DNA of 56,439 nucleotides, taken from IMG/VR virus record IMGVR_UViG_3300015264_000006, positions 1 to 56,439 of that record. The stretch is one strand, 5' to 3'. The notes under the pieces are model-generated. The model was given only the letters and a program-made list of their open reading frames with translations, did no database searches and was not told the origin of the DNA. Positions within the stretch are counted from its first letter, which is position 1, and every line of letters begins with the position of its first letter. The position numbers and the translations under genes were made by a program. Origin of the DNA: a virus. Positions 1 to 5,979 of this stretch are shown here, in pieces.

Positions 1-77
1 ACCGGAGTTCGAGCCCCGTCCCCCCGACCCCGGCATATCCGCAGTTCAGCAGGAGTATGAGGAGATGTGTCGCAGCA
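1..77. repeat. Terminal overlap, left copy (77 bp, identical to 56363-56439)
   Basis: The first 77 bases are identical to the last 77. The repressor frame reads through the join without interruption, so the molecule is circular and one copy is redundant. The length of 77 matches a common assembler k-mer; a natural terminal repeat is less likely. Confidence 0.95.
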
Positions 78-139
78 CATTGACCCCCTGGGGCACTTCG
101 GTGTCTCCTATCCCGTTGACGGCAGGCGCGGCAGCGTGA
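1..139 (+). CDS. Immunity repressor, C-terminal part (continues from 56130)
   Basis: This is the downstream part of the HTH repressor that starts at 56130. Joined over the 77-base overlap, the protein is 123 residues and ends ...TAGAAA with TGA at 137-139. The segment is proline-rich and acidic (EYEEM) and has no recognised domain. The stop overlaps the GTG of the integrase (GTGA, 136-139), so repressor and integrase are probably translated from one message. Confidence 0.85.
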   Translation, partial: PEFEPRPPDPGISAVQQEYEEMCRSTLTPWGTSVSPIPLTAGAAA

Positions 140-1065
140 CTACTCTCCGCTTATCACTAATCGCCACCCCGCGGGACGGCACAGGTGCCGGCATGGACGA
201 CTCTCACCGTCAGGAGATCAACGCCCACATCACCCACATCACCCTCGAAGGGTTAGCCCCCGGAACCATCTACGGGCGCCGCCAGTGCCTCATCCGCCTC
301 GCCGACTACCTCGAAATGCCCCTCACCGAAGCCACCGCCGACGACCTCCTGCACTGGCGCGCGGCACTCCAGCACCTGTGCGCCGGGACGATCTACAACT
401 ACTGCACCCACGCCCGCGAGTTCTACCGGTGGGCCGCCCTCCGCGGCCTCCTCCCCCGCGGCGAGGACCCCACCGAGGGCCTGCCTGTCCCCAGGCGCCC
501 GCAGCGGATCCCCCGGCCCATCTCCGAGCCGGACCTGATGGACGTCGTGGCCGCCGCGCCGCGCCGGATCAGGCTGTGGCTCGACCTGGCCGCCTGGTGC
601 GGGTTAAGAGCCTGCGAGATCGCCCGGCTGCGATGCGAGAACATTCACCTGGGGCCGGACCCCTACCTGCATGTCGCCGCCGACGCGACGAAGGGGATCC
701 GCGAGCGGATCATCCCGCTGTGCGACTACGTCGTCGCCGAGATCATCGCGGCCCGGCTCCCGCCGCGCGGGTGGGCGTTCACCCGCCGCGACTGCCGGGC
801 CGGCCCGGTCAACGCCGGGCTGGTCTCCAAGATCGCCAACCGGCACCTGCTGCGCTGCGGGGTGTCCGCGACGCTCCACCAGCTGCGGCACCGCTTCGGC
901 ACGCAGGCCTACCGGGCCAGTCATGACATCCTGGCTGTCAAGGAGCTGATGGGCCACCAGTCCACCGCGACCACGACGCTGTACACGCTGGCCGACCAGC
1001 CCGCGCAGGTCGCCGTGGTCCAGGCCCTGCCCGTGCCGCCGCCGGCGCTCCGCGCGGCCGGGTAG
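136..1065 (+). CDS. int: Tyrosine integrase
   Basis: Site-specific recombinase for integration and, with an excisionase, excision of the prophage. The GTG at 136 overlaps the repressor stop and gives 309 residues; ATG 193 (MDDSHRQEI) is the alternative. A SAM-like N-terminal core-binding domain is followed by the catalytic domain. Numbered from GTG 136, catalytic residues are about R158 (CGLRACE), K186 (DATKGIRE), H248 and R251 (LHQLRHRFG), H274 (LMGHQS) and nucleophile Y283 (TTLYTLA). The set is complete, so the enzyme should be active. The protein is compact compared with typical 370-400 residue phage integrases, with no clear arm-binding domain when started at 193. Confidence 0.93.
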   Translation: MTTLRLSLIATPRDGTGAGMDDSHRQEINAHITHITLEGLAPGTIYGRRQCLIRLADYLEMPLTEATADDLLHWRAALQHLCAGTIYNYCTHAREFYRWAALRGLLPRGEDPTEGLPVPRRPQRIPRPISEPDLMDVVAAAPRRIRLWLDLAAWCGLRACEIARLRCENIHLGPDPYLHVAADATKGIRERIIPLCDYVVAEIIAARLPPRGWAFTRRDCRAGPVNAGLVSKIANRHLLRCGVSATLHQLRHRFGTQAYRASHDILAVKELMGHQSTATTTLYTLADQPAQVAVVQALPVPPPALRAAG

Positions 1066-1111
1066 GATTGCCCCCGGGGCCAACGGCGGGCCCCGCGCGG
1101 GGTGCAGGGAT

Positions 1112-1149
1112 GAGGGCGGCAGCTAGAGCGCAAGCTCGCTGCCGCCCTC
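1112..1149. terminator. Strong hairpin after the integrase
   Basis: A perfect 12-bp inverted repeat (GAGGGCGGCAGC / GCTGCCGCCCTC) encloses an inner GAGC-GCAA-GCTC stem with a GNRA-type loop. It lies 46 bases past the integrase stop. There is no U-tract, as is common for actinobacterial terminators; a recombination or RNA-processing role is possible. Confidence 0.6.
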
Positions 1150-1150
1150 A

Positions 1151-1200
1151 GCTGCTGCTAGCCGCGCCGGGATTAGCAGCTAATTAGCAGCCGGGCCGGG
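1151..1200. other. Candidate attP repeats
   Basis: The gap between the integrase and the next gene holds ATTAGCAGC twice (1172-1180 and 1183-1191), a palindromic GCTAATTAGC across them, and an inverted relative GCTGCTGCTAGC at 1151-1162. Repeats next to an integrase gene are typical of attP. No host sequence is available to define the crossover core, so this is inference. Confidence 0.35.
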
Positions 1201-1210
1201 CTCGGTGCCC

Positions 1211-1513
1211 TCAGTGCCGCATCAGGTGCTCAGGCGGCAGCTCGCCCAGGACGACATCAGCCGGCGCCACCTCGGCAGGAGAGCCGGTCGCCGGATCCCG
1301 GTAGCGGCACCCTTCCTCATCGCGGGCGTACCGGAAGACGCGGGCGAACGGCACATCTGCCAGCCAGAACTCGATGCGGTGGGTGTCCTCGCCGGCGCCG
1401 CAGTGCTGTATCGCCCAGGCGAACGCTTCCTCCCGCAGCGGTGAGAGGAAGAAGCTGGGCACGGCGGCGTCCCACACGGCCAGCGGGGCCACTGCGATAC
1501 TGCTCATGGTCAC
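1211..1513 (-). CDS. Hypothetical protein
   Basis: 100 residues from GTG 1513 (VTMSSIAVAPL), with a GAGAGGACC ribosome site just upstream; ATG 1507 is the alternative. No family recognised. The sequence is mixed alpha/beta with a hydrophobic aromatic N-terminus (VWDAAVPSFFLS) and an acidic C-terminus. It lies 19 bases downstream of the GntR-type gene on the same strand, so the two probably form one leftward transcript facing the integrase. Confidence 0.65.
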   Translation of the reverse strand: MTMSSIAVAPLAVWDAAVPSFFLSPLREEAFAWAIQHCGAGEDTHRIEFWLADVPFARVFRYARDEEGCRYRDPATGSPAEVAPADVVLGELPPEHLMRH

Positions 1514-1532
1514 CGGTCCTCTCGCACTCCAG

Positions 1533-1835
1533 TTAATCAGCAGGCGGCCGGACGACGAACGTGCCCCGGCCCGGTACCGTGCGGATGAGGCCCTCGCTGA
1601 TGAGGACGCGGACGGCCCGGCGCACCGTCATGGGAGACAAGCCCGATTCGGCCTCTATGTCGGTCAGCGCCGGGATGCGCACCGTGTAGGTGCCGTCTGC
1701 GATGCGGGCGCGGAGGATCGCGGCGAGCTGGGCGAACGGGAACTCCTCGGCATCCGGGTCGATCTCCACGAGACCAGTGTTGCGGGTGTGACCAGGCGAA
1801 AGCCAGATCGGGTGGTCTCTGGCAGTATCGGGCAC
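1533..1835 (-). CDS. GntR-family winged-helix regulator
   Basis: 100 residues. The central part reads FAQLAAILRARIADGTYTV, then DIEAESGLSPMTVRRAVRVL and GRGTFVV, which matches a GntR winged helix (recognition helix SPMTVRRAVRVL, wing GLIRTVPGRGTFVV). No C-terminal effector domain follows, so it is a bare DNA-binding form. The GTG at 1835 is 8 bases after a -10-like TAGCGT, so it may be leaderless. It is transcribed divergently from 1856 and is the obvious candidate to control that promoter region. Confidence 0.8.
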   Translation of the reverse strand: MPDTARDHPIWLSPGHTRNTGLVEIDPDAEEFPFAQLAAILRARIADGTYTVRIPALTDIEAESGLSPMTVRRAVRVLISEGLIRTVPGRGTFVVRPPAD

Positions 1836-1855
1836 GCTCCCGTACGCTACCGGTC
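1836..1855. promoter_or_regulatory. Divergent leaderless promoter pair
   Basis: CGTACGCTAC supplies a rightward -10-like TACGCT (1843-1848) 7 bases before the ATG at 1856. Read leftward, it supplies TAGCGT 8 bases before the GTG at 1835. The core is near-palindromic. Neither start has a leader long enough for a ribosome site, so both messages are probably leaderless. Confidence 0.45.
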
Positions 1856-2050
1856 ATGAGCATCCCTCACCCGCGCCCCGCCGCCGAAGACACCGACAGC
1901 ACCCCCCCGCCCGCTGCCGCCACGCGGCCTCCCGGCCGCCGCGACGGCCACGCCGGGGAAATCCGCGACCGCACCGCCCGCCGTTACGCCAGCATTGCCG
2001 AGGCATACCAGCAGCTCGGCGCCGGGCTCCCCGACCGCATGACGACGTGA
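1856..2050 (+). CDS. Small hypothetical protein
   Basis: 64 residues. The N-terminal half is proline/alanine-rich and probably disordered; the C-terminal half (RDRTARRYASIAEAYQQLGA) is a short amphipathic helix. No family recognised. It is the first rightward gene beyond the GntR-type regulator and is followed after 4 bases by the next reading frame. Confidence 0.55.
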   Translation: MSIPHPRPAAEDTDSTPPPAAATRPPGRRDGHAGEIRDRTARRYASIAEAYQQLGAGLPDRMTT

Positions 2051-2054
2051 CCCC

Positions 2055-2297
2055 GTGCGCGAGCCAGACGACACCATCAAGGCCCGCATCACCGCGGCGT
2101 GGCCCGCCGTCCGCGTCCGCAAGGACACTGAGACCGGCCGGTGGCACGCCGCCGTGCCCGTCGCCGCGTCCGGCACTGTCGGCGTGTCCCGCCGCAGCCT
2201 CGCCGCGTTAGAGGACGCGGTCCACGATGTCCTCAACGGCGCCGAGCGCGCCGAGCGGGAGCAGCGCCGGGCCGCCGCCGGGCGGCGCACCGTCTAG
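2055..2297 (+). CDS. Small hypothetical protein
   Basis: 80 residues from GTG 2055. The pattern IKARITAAWPAVRVRKDTE-GRWHAAVPV-SRRSLAALEDAVHDVL looks like a small beta-alpha domain with a two-stranded sheet and a helix, followed by a charged tail (ERAEREQRRAAAGRR). The layout superficially resembles HicB-type folds, but no toxin partner lies beside it, so function is unassigned. Confidence 0.55.
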   Translation: MREPDDTIKARITAAWPAVRVRKDTETGRWHAAVPVAASGTVGVSRRSLAALEDAVHDVLNGAERAEREQRRAAAGRRTV

Positions 2298-2307
2298 GCT
2301 GCCCGGC

Positions 2308-2598
2308 ATGAGCGCCAACCCGCGCTACAAGCACGACCCTGAGTACCTGGCTGCCCAGCGTGCTTACGTCGCCGACTATCCGTCAGCCTCCGAGGCATTC
2401 CGGGCACGTAATGCCGCGACAGAGACGATGGACCGCGTCGAGAATGCCTACGCCGCCGACCCCGACCTCGGCCGACTCTCCGAGATAGATGAGTGGGCGC
2501 GCGAAATCGCGGACACGCTGCCGCCGTTTACGCCTAAGCAGATAACAGAGATCGCCCTGCTAGCTGCCAAGATCGAAAAGCGCATAGCCGCCCAATAG
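2308..2598 (+). CDS. Hypothetical helical protein
   Basis: 96 residues, almost wholly helical and charged (DPEYLAAQRAYVADYPSASE, then FTPKQITEIALLAAKIEKR). No family recognised. A TAGGCT -10-like element at 2295-2300 ends 7 bases before the ATG and no ribosome site is visible, so a leaderless start is likely. A strong hairpin follows the stop directly, which makes this a probable single-gene transcript. Confidence 0.65.
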   Translation: MSANPRYKHDPEYLAAQRAYVADYPSASEAFRARNAATETMDRVENAYAADPDLGRLSEIDEWAREIADTLPPFTPKQITEIALLAAKIEKRIAAQ

Positions 2599-2603
2599 CA
2601 AAG

Positions 2604-2629
2604 GCCGGCCCTGCGCCCGCAGGGCCGGC
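2604..2629 (+). terminator. Intrinsic-type terminator hairpin
   Basis: A perfect 11-bp stem (GCCGGCCCTGC / GCAGGGCCGGC) with a 4-base loop begins 5 bases past the stop of the preceding gene. No U-tract follows. A diverged copy of the same hairpin stands after 3697. Confidence 0.7.
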
Positions 2630-2653
2630 AGCAGCAGCGAGAGGATGCCCGGC

Positions 2654-2752
2654 ATGAGACACGACCCCCGCCGCGCAGGACCGCCCCCGCCATCCGTGCC
2701 GCCGCTGGCCGGCCCGCCGCTGGCCCGCTGGCCGCAGGAGGCCGCCCGGTGA
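2654..2752 (+). CDS. Possible 32-residue leader peptide
   Basis: This short frame is rich in proline and arginine. Its TGA overlaps the GTG at 2749 (GTGA), the same coupling used throughout this genome, and an AGAGG lies upstream of its ATG. The composition is low-complexity and could arise by chance in GC-rich DNA. Confidence 0.3.
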   Translation: MRHDPRRAGPPPPSVPPLAGPPLARWPQEAAR

Positions 2753-3084
2753 GCGTCATCCGGTACCAGCGCAAGCCGAAGCCCGAGCCGGAGGGCATCC
2801 TGCACGCCGCCCGCTACGACCCCGGCCAGCCGCTCAGCGACCTCATGAAGGTCGCCCGCATGGCCGACCACTACGCCGGGGACGCCGAGCTGGCCGAGGT
2901 CAGCCTGCCGTCCGGGCCGGTCCTCCTGGTCCGCTACTGGCGCGGGCGCGATGACGGGCCGGCGAAACTGGAGTGGGAAGTGGTCCGGCCCGGCGAGTAC
3001 CTGACCTGGAGCGAGTCCTACGACTTCCTGGGCACCGACACCGAGGACGGCCTGGCCCAGTGGTACGAGGAGATGAAGCGGTGA
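2749..3084 (+). CDS. Hypothetical phage protein
   Basis: 111 residues from GTG 2749. The N-terminus VIRYQRKPKPEPEGILHAARY and the later VRPGEYLTWSESYDFLG recall the layout of PGDYG-type phage proteins (a strand, then a P-G-[DE]-[WY] turn), but similarity is weak. It is the first of three coupled genes, with GTGA overlap to the DUF6221 gene and then an overlap to 3488. Confidence 0.6.
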   Translation: MSVIRYQRKPKPEPEGILHAARYDPGQPLSDLMKVARMADHYAGDAELAEVSLPSGPVLLVRYWRGRDDGPAKLEWEVVRPGEYLTWSESYDFLGTDTEDGLAQWYEEMKR

Positions 3085-3491
3085 CCCTGCCCGAGTTCGT
3101 GGCCGCGCGGCTGGACGAGCGGGAGTCGGCGGCGAAGGGTCCGCCCGGCTGGAGGCTGGAGCACTGGACCGCCGTCCGGTACGCGGACAAGGACAGCGGC
3201 CGGAACTGGCGCGTTGATGCCGAGCCGAGATGCGTAGTCGACGCGGTCGCTGAGGAAGACGCAGCGTTCATCGCCCTGAACGACCCGGCGCGGGTGCTCC
3301 GCGAGGTGCAGGCCGGGCGGAAGATCATGGCCCTGGCCGACGAGGCCGACCGCATCGAGGAGATGCGTGACCAGGAGTTCCGGGTTCCCGGCGATCCCGT
3401 CCGCCCGTCCGCAGGCCAGCAGATCCGCTGGCAACTCGCCGCCGTCGACAGTGACCACCCTGATTATGACCAGGGGTGGGTGCCCGCATGA
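3081..3491 (+). CDS. DUF6221 family protein
   Basis: 136 residues. The opening TLPEFVAARLDERE, the central NDPARVLREVQAGRKIM and the C-terminal SDHPDYDQGW follow the pattern of DUF6221, a family frequent in Streptomyces genomes and their phages. Function is unknown. The GTG start overlaps the upstream TGA and the stop overlaps the next ATG, so it is the middle gene of a coupled trio. Confidence 0.75.
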   Translation: MTLPEFVAARLDERESAAKGPPGWRLEHWTAVRYADKDSGRNWRVDAEPRCVVDAVAEEDAAFIALNDPARVLREVQAGRKIMALADEADRIEEMRDQEFRVPGDPVRPSAGQQIRWQLAAVDSDHPDYDQGWVPA

Positions 3492-3697
3492 GCGAGCGGG
3501 GGGCCGGGGACGGTGCCGCGCCGGAGCTGCCGGCCCGTGCCCCCGGCATGCTGTGCGCCGTGCCATACGCGATCGACGACGCGGGAGACGACGTCGTGGC
3601 GTGCGGCCTGCACCGGGGCCACCCCGGCCCGCACATGGCGATCGTGTGGTGGACCAGCCCCGGCCACATGTGGCCGCCCCGCGAACCCGGCCCCTGA
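3488..3697 (+). CDS. Small hypothetical protein with C/H pattern
   Basis: 69 residues. A disordered N-terminus precedes MLCAVPYAIDDAGDDVVACG and LHRGHPGPHMAIVWWTSPGH. The two cysteines and HxGHPGPH motif resemble small zinc-binding phage proteins that carry C..C...HxGxH, although the metal site is not complete. Last gene of the trio, followed by a hairpin. Confidence 0.6.
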   Translation: MSERGAGDGAAPELPARAPGMLCAVPYAIDDAGDDVVACGLHRGHPGPHMAIVWWTSPGHMWPPREPGP

Positions 3698-3706
3698 ATG
3701 CAAAAA

Positions 3707-3744
3707 GGCCGGCCCTGCGCCCGAGGGGGGACGCAAGGCCGGTC
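3707..3744 (+). terminator. Terminator hairpin; 3745-3933 otherwise empty
   Basis: GGCCGGCCCTGCG (3707-3719) pairs with CGCAAGGCCGGTC (3732-3744) with two mismatches, preceded by AAAAA and followed by TCTCTTA. The left arm repeats that of the hairpin at 2604. I see no gene in the following 190 bases up to the tRNA. Confidence 0.6.
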
Positions 3745-3933
3745 TCTTACTGCGGATGGTCGGGGAGACAGGGAGCGGCTTCCAGGCTGCCGCCGCCCGC
3801 CGGGCACTGCCGCCGAAGCGGGGACCCCGGACATCCCATCCCTGAGCGTCTCCCCTGGCGGGAATCCTGCGCCCCCGGCCTGACGGACGCCCGCTCCCCT
3901 GGAGCAGCCGCTACCCGACGACGCGGGGGCTAG

Positions 3934-4009
3934 TGGCGCGGACCGGATTTGAACCGGTGGTCTCTGGCTTATGAGGCCAGCGAGGACAGCCGAGCTCCTC
4001 TACCGCGCT
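3934..4009 (-). tRNA. tRNA-Met (CAU)
   Basis: The leftward strand folds as a full cloverleaf: acceptor AGCGCGG/CCGCGCC, D-stem GAGG/CCTC, anticodon stem CTGGC/GCCAG with loop CTCATAA (anticodon CAU), and T-stem ACCGG/CCGGT with TTCAAAT. The discriminator is A and CCA is not encoded. The first acceptor pair is an A:C mismatch. The anticodon stem lacks the GGG/CCC of initiators, so it is elongator Met, or Ile-CAU if modified. Confidence 0.9.
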
Positions 4010-4048
4010 AGCCGCGATGCTAGCGGACGAGCAGCGGCACCCGGGGGC

Positions 4049-4088
4049 TTGACGGTAGTTACTACCTCTTGCTAAGGTAGTAACTACC
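4049..4088 (+). promoter_or_regulatory. Promoter with two GGTAGTWACTACC operators
   Basis: A TTGACG -35 (4049-4054) and TAAGGT -10 (4073-4078) are 18 bases apart. Palindromes GGTAGTTACTACC (4054-4066) and GGTAGTAACTACC (4076-4088) cover the two elements, with centres 22 bp apart, two helical turns. A repressor on both sites would block the promoter. The RHH protein encoded at the end of this operon is the natural candidate. Confidence 0.75.
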
Positions 4089-4107
4089 CGAGCGAGAGGA
4101 ACCCCCG

Positions 4108-4290
4108 ATGTACGAGATCTACCTCACCGAGACCAGCGGCACCGATGCGCACCCGCACCGCGTCTGCGACCTCACCGGCGCTGAGGGGCCGGCCGAGGCC
4201 AGCGACATCTGCACCGCCCTCCAGCCCTGGCTCAAGGACGGCGTCGAGGCGCACTTCGCCCGCCAGGACGAGCCGGGCGAGAGGCGATGA
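4108..4290 (+). CDS. Small hypothetical protein of the operator cassette
   Basis: 60 residues, MYEIYLTETSGTD... then ASDICTALQPWLKDGVEAHF. A GAGAGGAAC ribosome site lies upstream of the ATG. No family recognised; it looks like a small beta-beta-alpha domain. It is the first gene behind the double operator and overlaps the next ATG (ATGA). Confidence 0.65.
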   Translation: MYEIYLTETSGTDAHPHRVCDLTGAEGPAEASDICTALQPWLKDGVEAHFARQDEPGERR

Positions 4291-4670
4291 CAGACACGAC
4301 CGCCATGAGCGACAGTGAGTTCTGGGAGTTCCTGCGCTCGCTCAGGCCGCAGTACCCCAGCTCGGTCGACGCGGACGTGATGGACGACGCTGAGCGCCGC
4401 GACCCCGAACTCGGGCAGCTGATGCGCCAGCGCCTCGCCATCTTCGCGGCAGCCAACAGGCGTCGCGTCCAGCTTGAGGAAGCGGGGAACTGGGACGGCT
4501 GCTCGTCAGTGAGCGAGATGCGCACCCCCGCCGAGGTCGGGGAATGCCGCCGCCTCCTCAAGGCCTACCATGCCCGTTTCAGTGTCCTGATGGCCAGCCC
4601 CGTCAGCGACCGGGGACCAGGCCTGATGCCCGGGGGCCGAGTGGGTCCTGATGGACAACATCATAGGTAG
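4287..4670 (+). CDS. Hypothetical protein of the operator cassette
   Basis: 127 residues, mainly helical and acidic at the N-terminus (SDSEFWEFLRSL, VMDDAERRDPELGQLMRQRL), with a disordered glycine-rich C-terminus. No family recognised. Its TAG lies inside the third operator (4666-4678), so regulation of the downstream promoter and the end of this gene share sequence. Confidence 0.6.
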   Translation: MTDTTAMSDSEFWEFLRSLRPQYPSSVDADVMDDAERRDPELGQLMRQRLAIFAAANRRRVQLEEAGNWDGCSSVSEMRTPAEVGECRRLLKAYHARFSVLMASPVSDRGPGLMPGGRVGPDGQHHR

Positions 4671-4680
4671 TAACTATCAG
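4652..4680 (+). promoter_or_regulatory. Second promoter with a third operator copy
   Basis: TGGACA (4652-4657) and TATCAG (4675-4680) are 17 bases apart and enclose GGTAGTAACTATC (4666-4678), one base off the palindromic operator. The following GAGCGAGAGGAAC ribosome site duplicates the one before 4108, so operator plus leader (about 28 bp) has been copied as a unit. Confidence 0.6.
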
Positions 4681-4696
4681 AGCGAGAGGAACGGAA

Positions 4697-4927
4697 ATGG
4701 GCCACCAGCAGATCAGCAAGGCCGCGGCTGCCGCCGATAACGACACCGAGCGCACCGCCAGGGCGGCCTATCGCGCCGCTTATGAGGACGCGCTGCGCCA
4801 GTACCAGGAAGACGGCGGACACGCCGCGTTCTCGGCCCGCTGCGAGGCGGCAGCAAGCGACTACAAGGCGGCAGTAGAGCCCGTGCGGGCGCGCCGTAAC
4901 GCGGTCCTTGACCACGTGGACGACTGA
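4697..4927 (+). CDS. Hypothetical alanine-rich helical protein
   Basis: 76 residues, almost all helix with alternating charge and alanine (TARAAYRAAYEDALRQYQED). No family recognised; a helical hairpin or coiled coil is likely. A GAGAGGAAC ribosome site is well placed before the ATG. The stop overlaps the ATG of the RHH gene (TGATG). Confidence 0.6.
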   Translation: MGHQQISKAAAAADNDTERTARAAYRAAYEDALRQYQEDGGHAAFSARCEAAASDYKAAVEPVRARRNAVLDHVDD

Positions 4928-5091
4928 TGACCGGCAAGAACAGGCACCCGCTGATCGGCGGCCACGTCCCCGCCGAGCTGGGCGCCTGGGCCAGGGCCGA
5001 AGCTGCGCGGCGCGGCGTGCCGCTCGTCGTGATCCTCACCGAGGCGCTGGAGGCCTACCGGGCCTCTGTCGAGAGCAGCGCGGCCAGCTAG
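4927..5091 (+). CDS. Ribbon-helix-helix DNA-binding protein
   Basis: 54 residues. GGHVPAE fits the beta-strand, LGAWARAEAARRG helix A and PLVVILTEALEAYRAS helix B of an RHH (CopG/Arc) dimer. It resembles the RHH protein at 16441 (shared AW-A-ARR-G spacing and ALxEYR/ALEAYR end). It is the last gene of the cassette with GGTAGTWACTACC operators, which fits autoregulation. The stop overlaps the stop of the convergent gene (CTAG, 5088-5091). Confidence 0.65.
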   Translation: MTGKNRHPLIGGHVPAELGAWARAEAARRGVPLVVILTEALEAYRASVESSAAS

Positions 5092-5267
5092 CGGACGAGC
5101 AGCGACACCGCCCACAGGCACAGGCCGGCGGCCACGCACGCCGGCCACGTCCCCCCCGCGCGGGCGCTGCCCCGCGCGCCCAGCACCGCGGCGATGGTGG
5201 CGGTGAGGAACGGAAGCGCGGCGGCCAGGTGCAGCCACCCGTCCGCGCCGGCCACGGTGAAGCTCAC
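5088..5267 (-). CDS. Small membrane protein
   Basis: 59 residues from GTG 5267, whose codon overlaps the upstream stop (GTGA). Two hydrophobic segments, LHLAAALPFLTATIAAVLGA and WPACVAAGLCLWAVSLLV, are joined by a short basic loop. It is the last gene of the leftward late block, beside two other membrane proteins, so a holin-type or accessory lysis role is possible but unproven. Confidence 0.6.
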   Translation of the reverse strand: MSFTVAGADGWLHLAAALPFLTATIAAVLGARGSARAGGTWPACVAAGLCLWAVSLLVR

Positions 5268-5674
5268 GGCGTCCTGCTGGCAGCAGGCCCCGGCCGGGCG
5301 GGCGGGGGGGTGAGGTGCGCGCAGTCACGCGGCGCGAAGATGACCAGCAGGTGACGCTCGAACCGGGCCACCCGCGCCCGGCCCGCCGCATCCCGCGGCC
5401 GCGGCGACTGGCGGATCACGTACTCCCACAAGCCGACCTGCTCCATCCTGGCCGTGTTAGACGCCTGGCACAGCGCCATCTGCGACGCCGACGACCGGGC
5501 CGCCTTCCGCGCCGCCACCGCCGCCTCCCTGGCCGCGACCGTCGCTTTCCGGTCGGCGGCCGTCACCGATGTGACCTCATGGGCGAGGAACAGGTACCCG
5601 GCGGCGATCAGCGCCAGCATCACCAGGAACAGCACCGCGACCGCGCGCACCGGGACCATCCGCGGCTCACTCAC
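5264..5674 (-). CDS. Single-pass membrane protein with coiled coil (spanin-like)
   Basis: 136 residues from GTG 5674. An N-terminal membrane segment (VRAVAVLFLVMLALIAAGYL) is followed by an alanine/charged helix (KATVAAREAAVAARKAA) and a C-terminal domain with two cysteines. The topology, N-in with a long external helix, resembles lysis-accessory proteins near phage holins. The role is inferred from topology and neighbours. Confidence 0.6.
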   Translation of the reverse strand: MSEPRMVPVRAVAVLFLVMLALIAAGYLFLAHEVTSVTAADRKATVAAREAAVAARKAARSSASQMALCQASNTARMEQVGLWEYVIRQSPRPRDAAGRARVARFERHLLVIFAPRDCAHLTPPPARPGPAASRTP

Positions 5675-5930
5675 CGGAAGCCGCCCGAGACGACGACGGC
5701 GGCGGAGCCGGCCCAGAACCCGGCGACGGCCGCGATGACGGCCCACCGGACGACCCGCCGAGAAGCGCTTTCAGGTTGCCGCGGACCGCGGGGACCGCGA
5801 GTCCCACGCCGGCCAGGATGAGCGCGTCGCTCGGATGCGCCGAGAAAGACTGCAGCGCCACCAGGTAGATGCCGAACCCGGTCAGGCCCACGTCCCGGAT
5901 CAGTTCCCATGCTTGCGCCCACGCTCGCAC
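5667..5930 (-). CDS. Holin-like membrane protein
   Basis: 87 residues from GTG 5930. After a short amphipathic start (AWAQAWELIRDVG) come two hydrophobic segments (LTGFGIYLVALQSF and ALILAGVGLAVPAV), then a serine/proline tail. Size and topology fit small class II holins. It lies downstream of the papain-like peptidase gene and overlaps the coiled-coil membrane protein. Confidence 0.6.
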   Translation of the reverse strand: MRAWAQAWELIRDVGLTGFGIYLVALQSFSAHPSDALILAGVGLAVPAVRGNLKALLGGSSGGPSSRPSPGSGPAPPPSSSRAASGE

Positions 5931-5979
5931 CCCGCTCCCTCCATGCCCCGCCGCACGCCCGTTACCGCCAGCCGCCCGG

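Noticed and set aside
2055-2297. HicB-type antitoxin
   Set aside because: Similarity is only in general fold order and no HicA-like partner is adjacent.
3934-4009. Initiator tRNA because of the unpaired first acceptor position
   Set aside because: The anticodon stem lacks the GGG/CCC pairs of initiator tRNAs; the mismatch is A:C and may be a weak pair.
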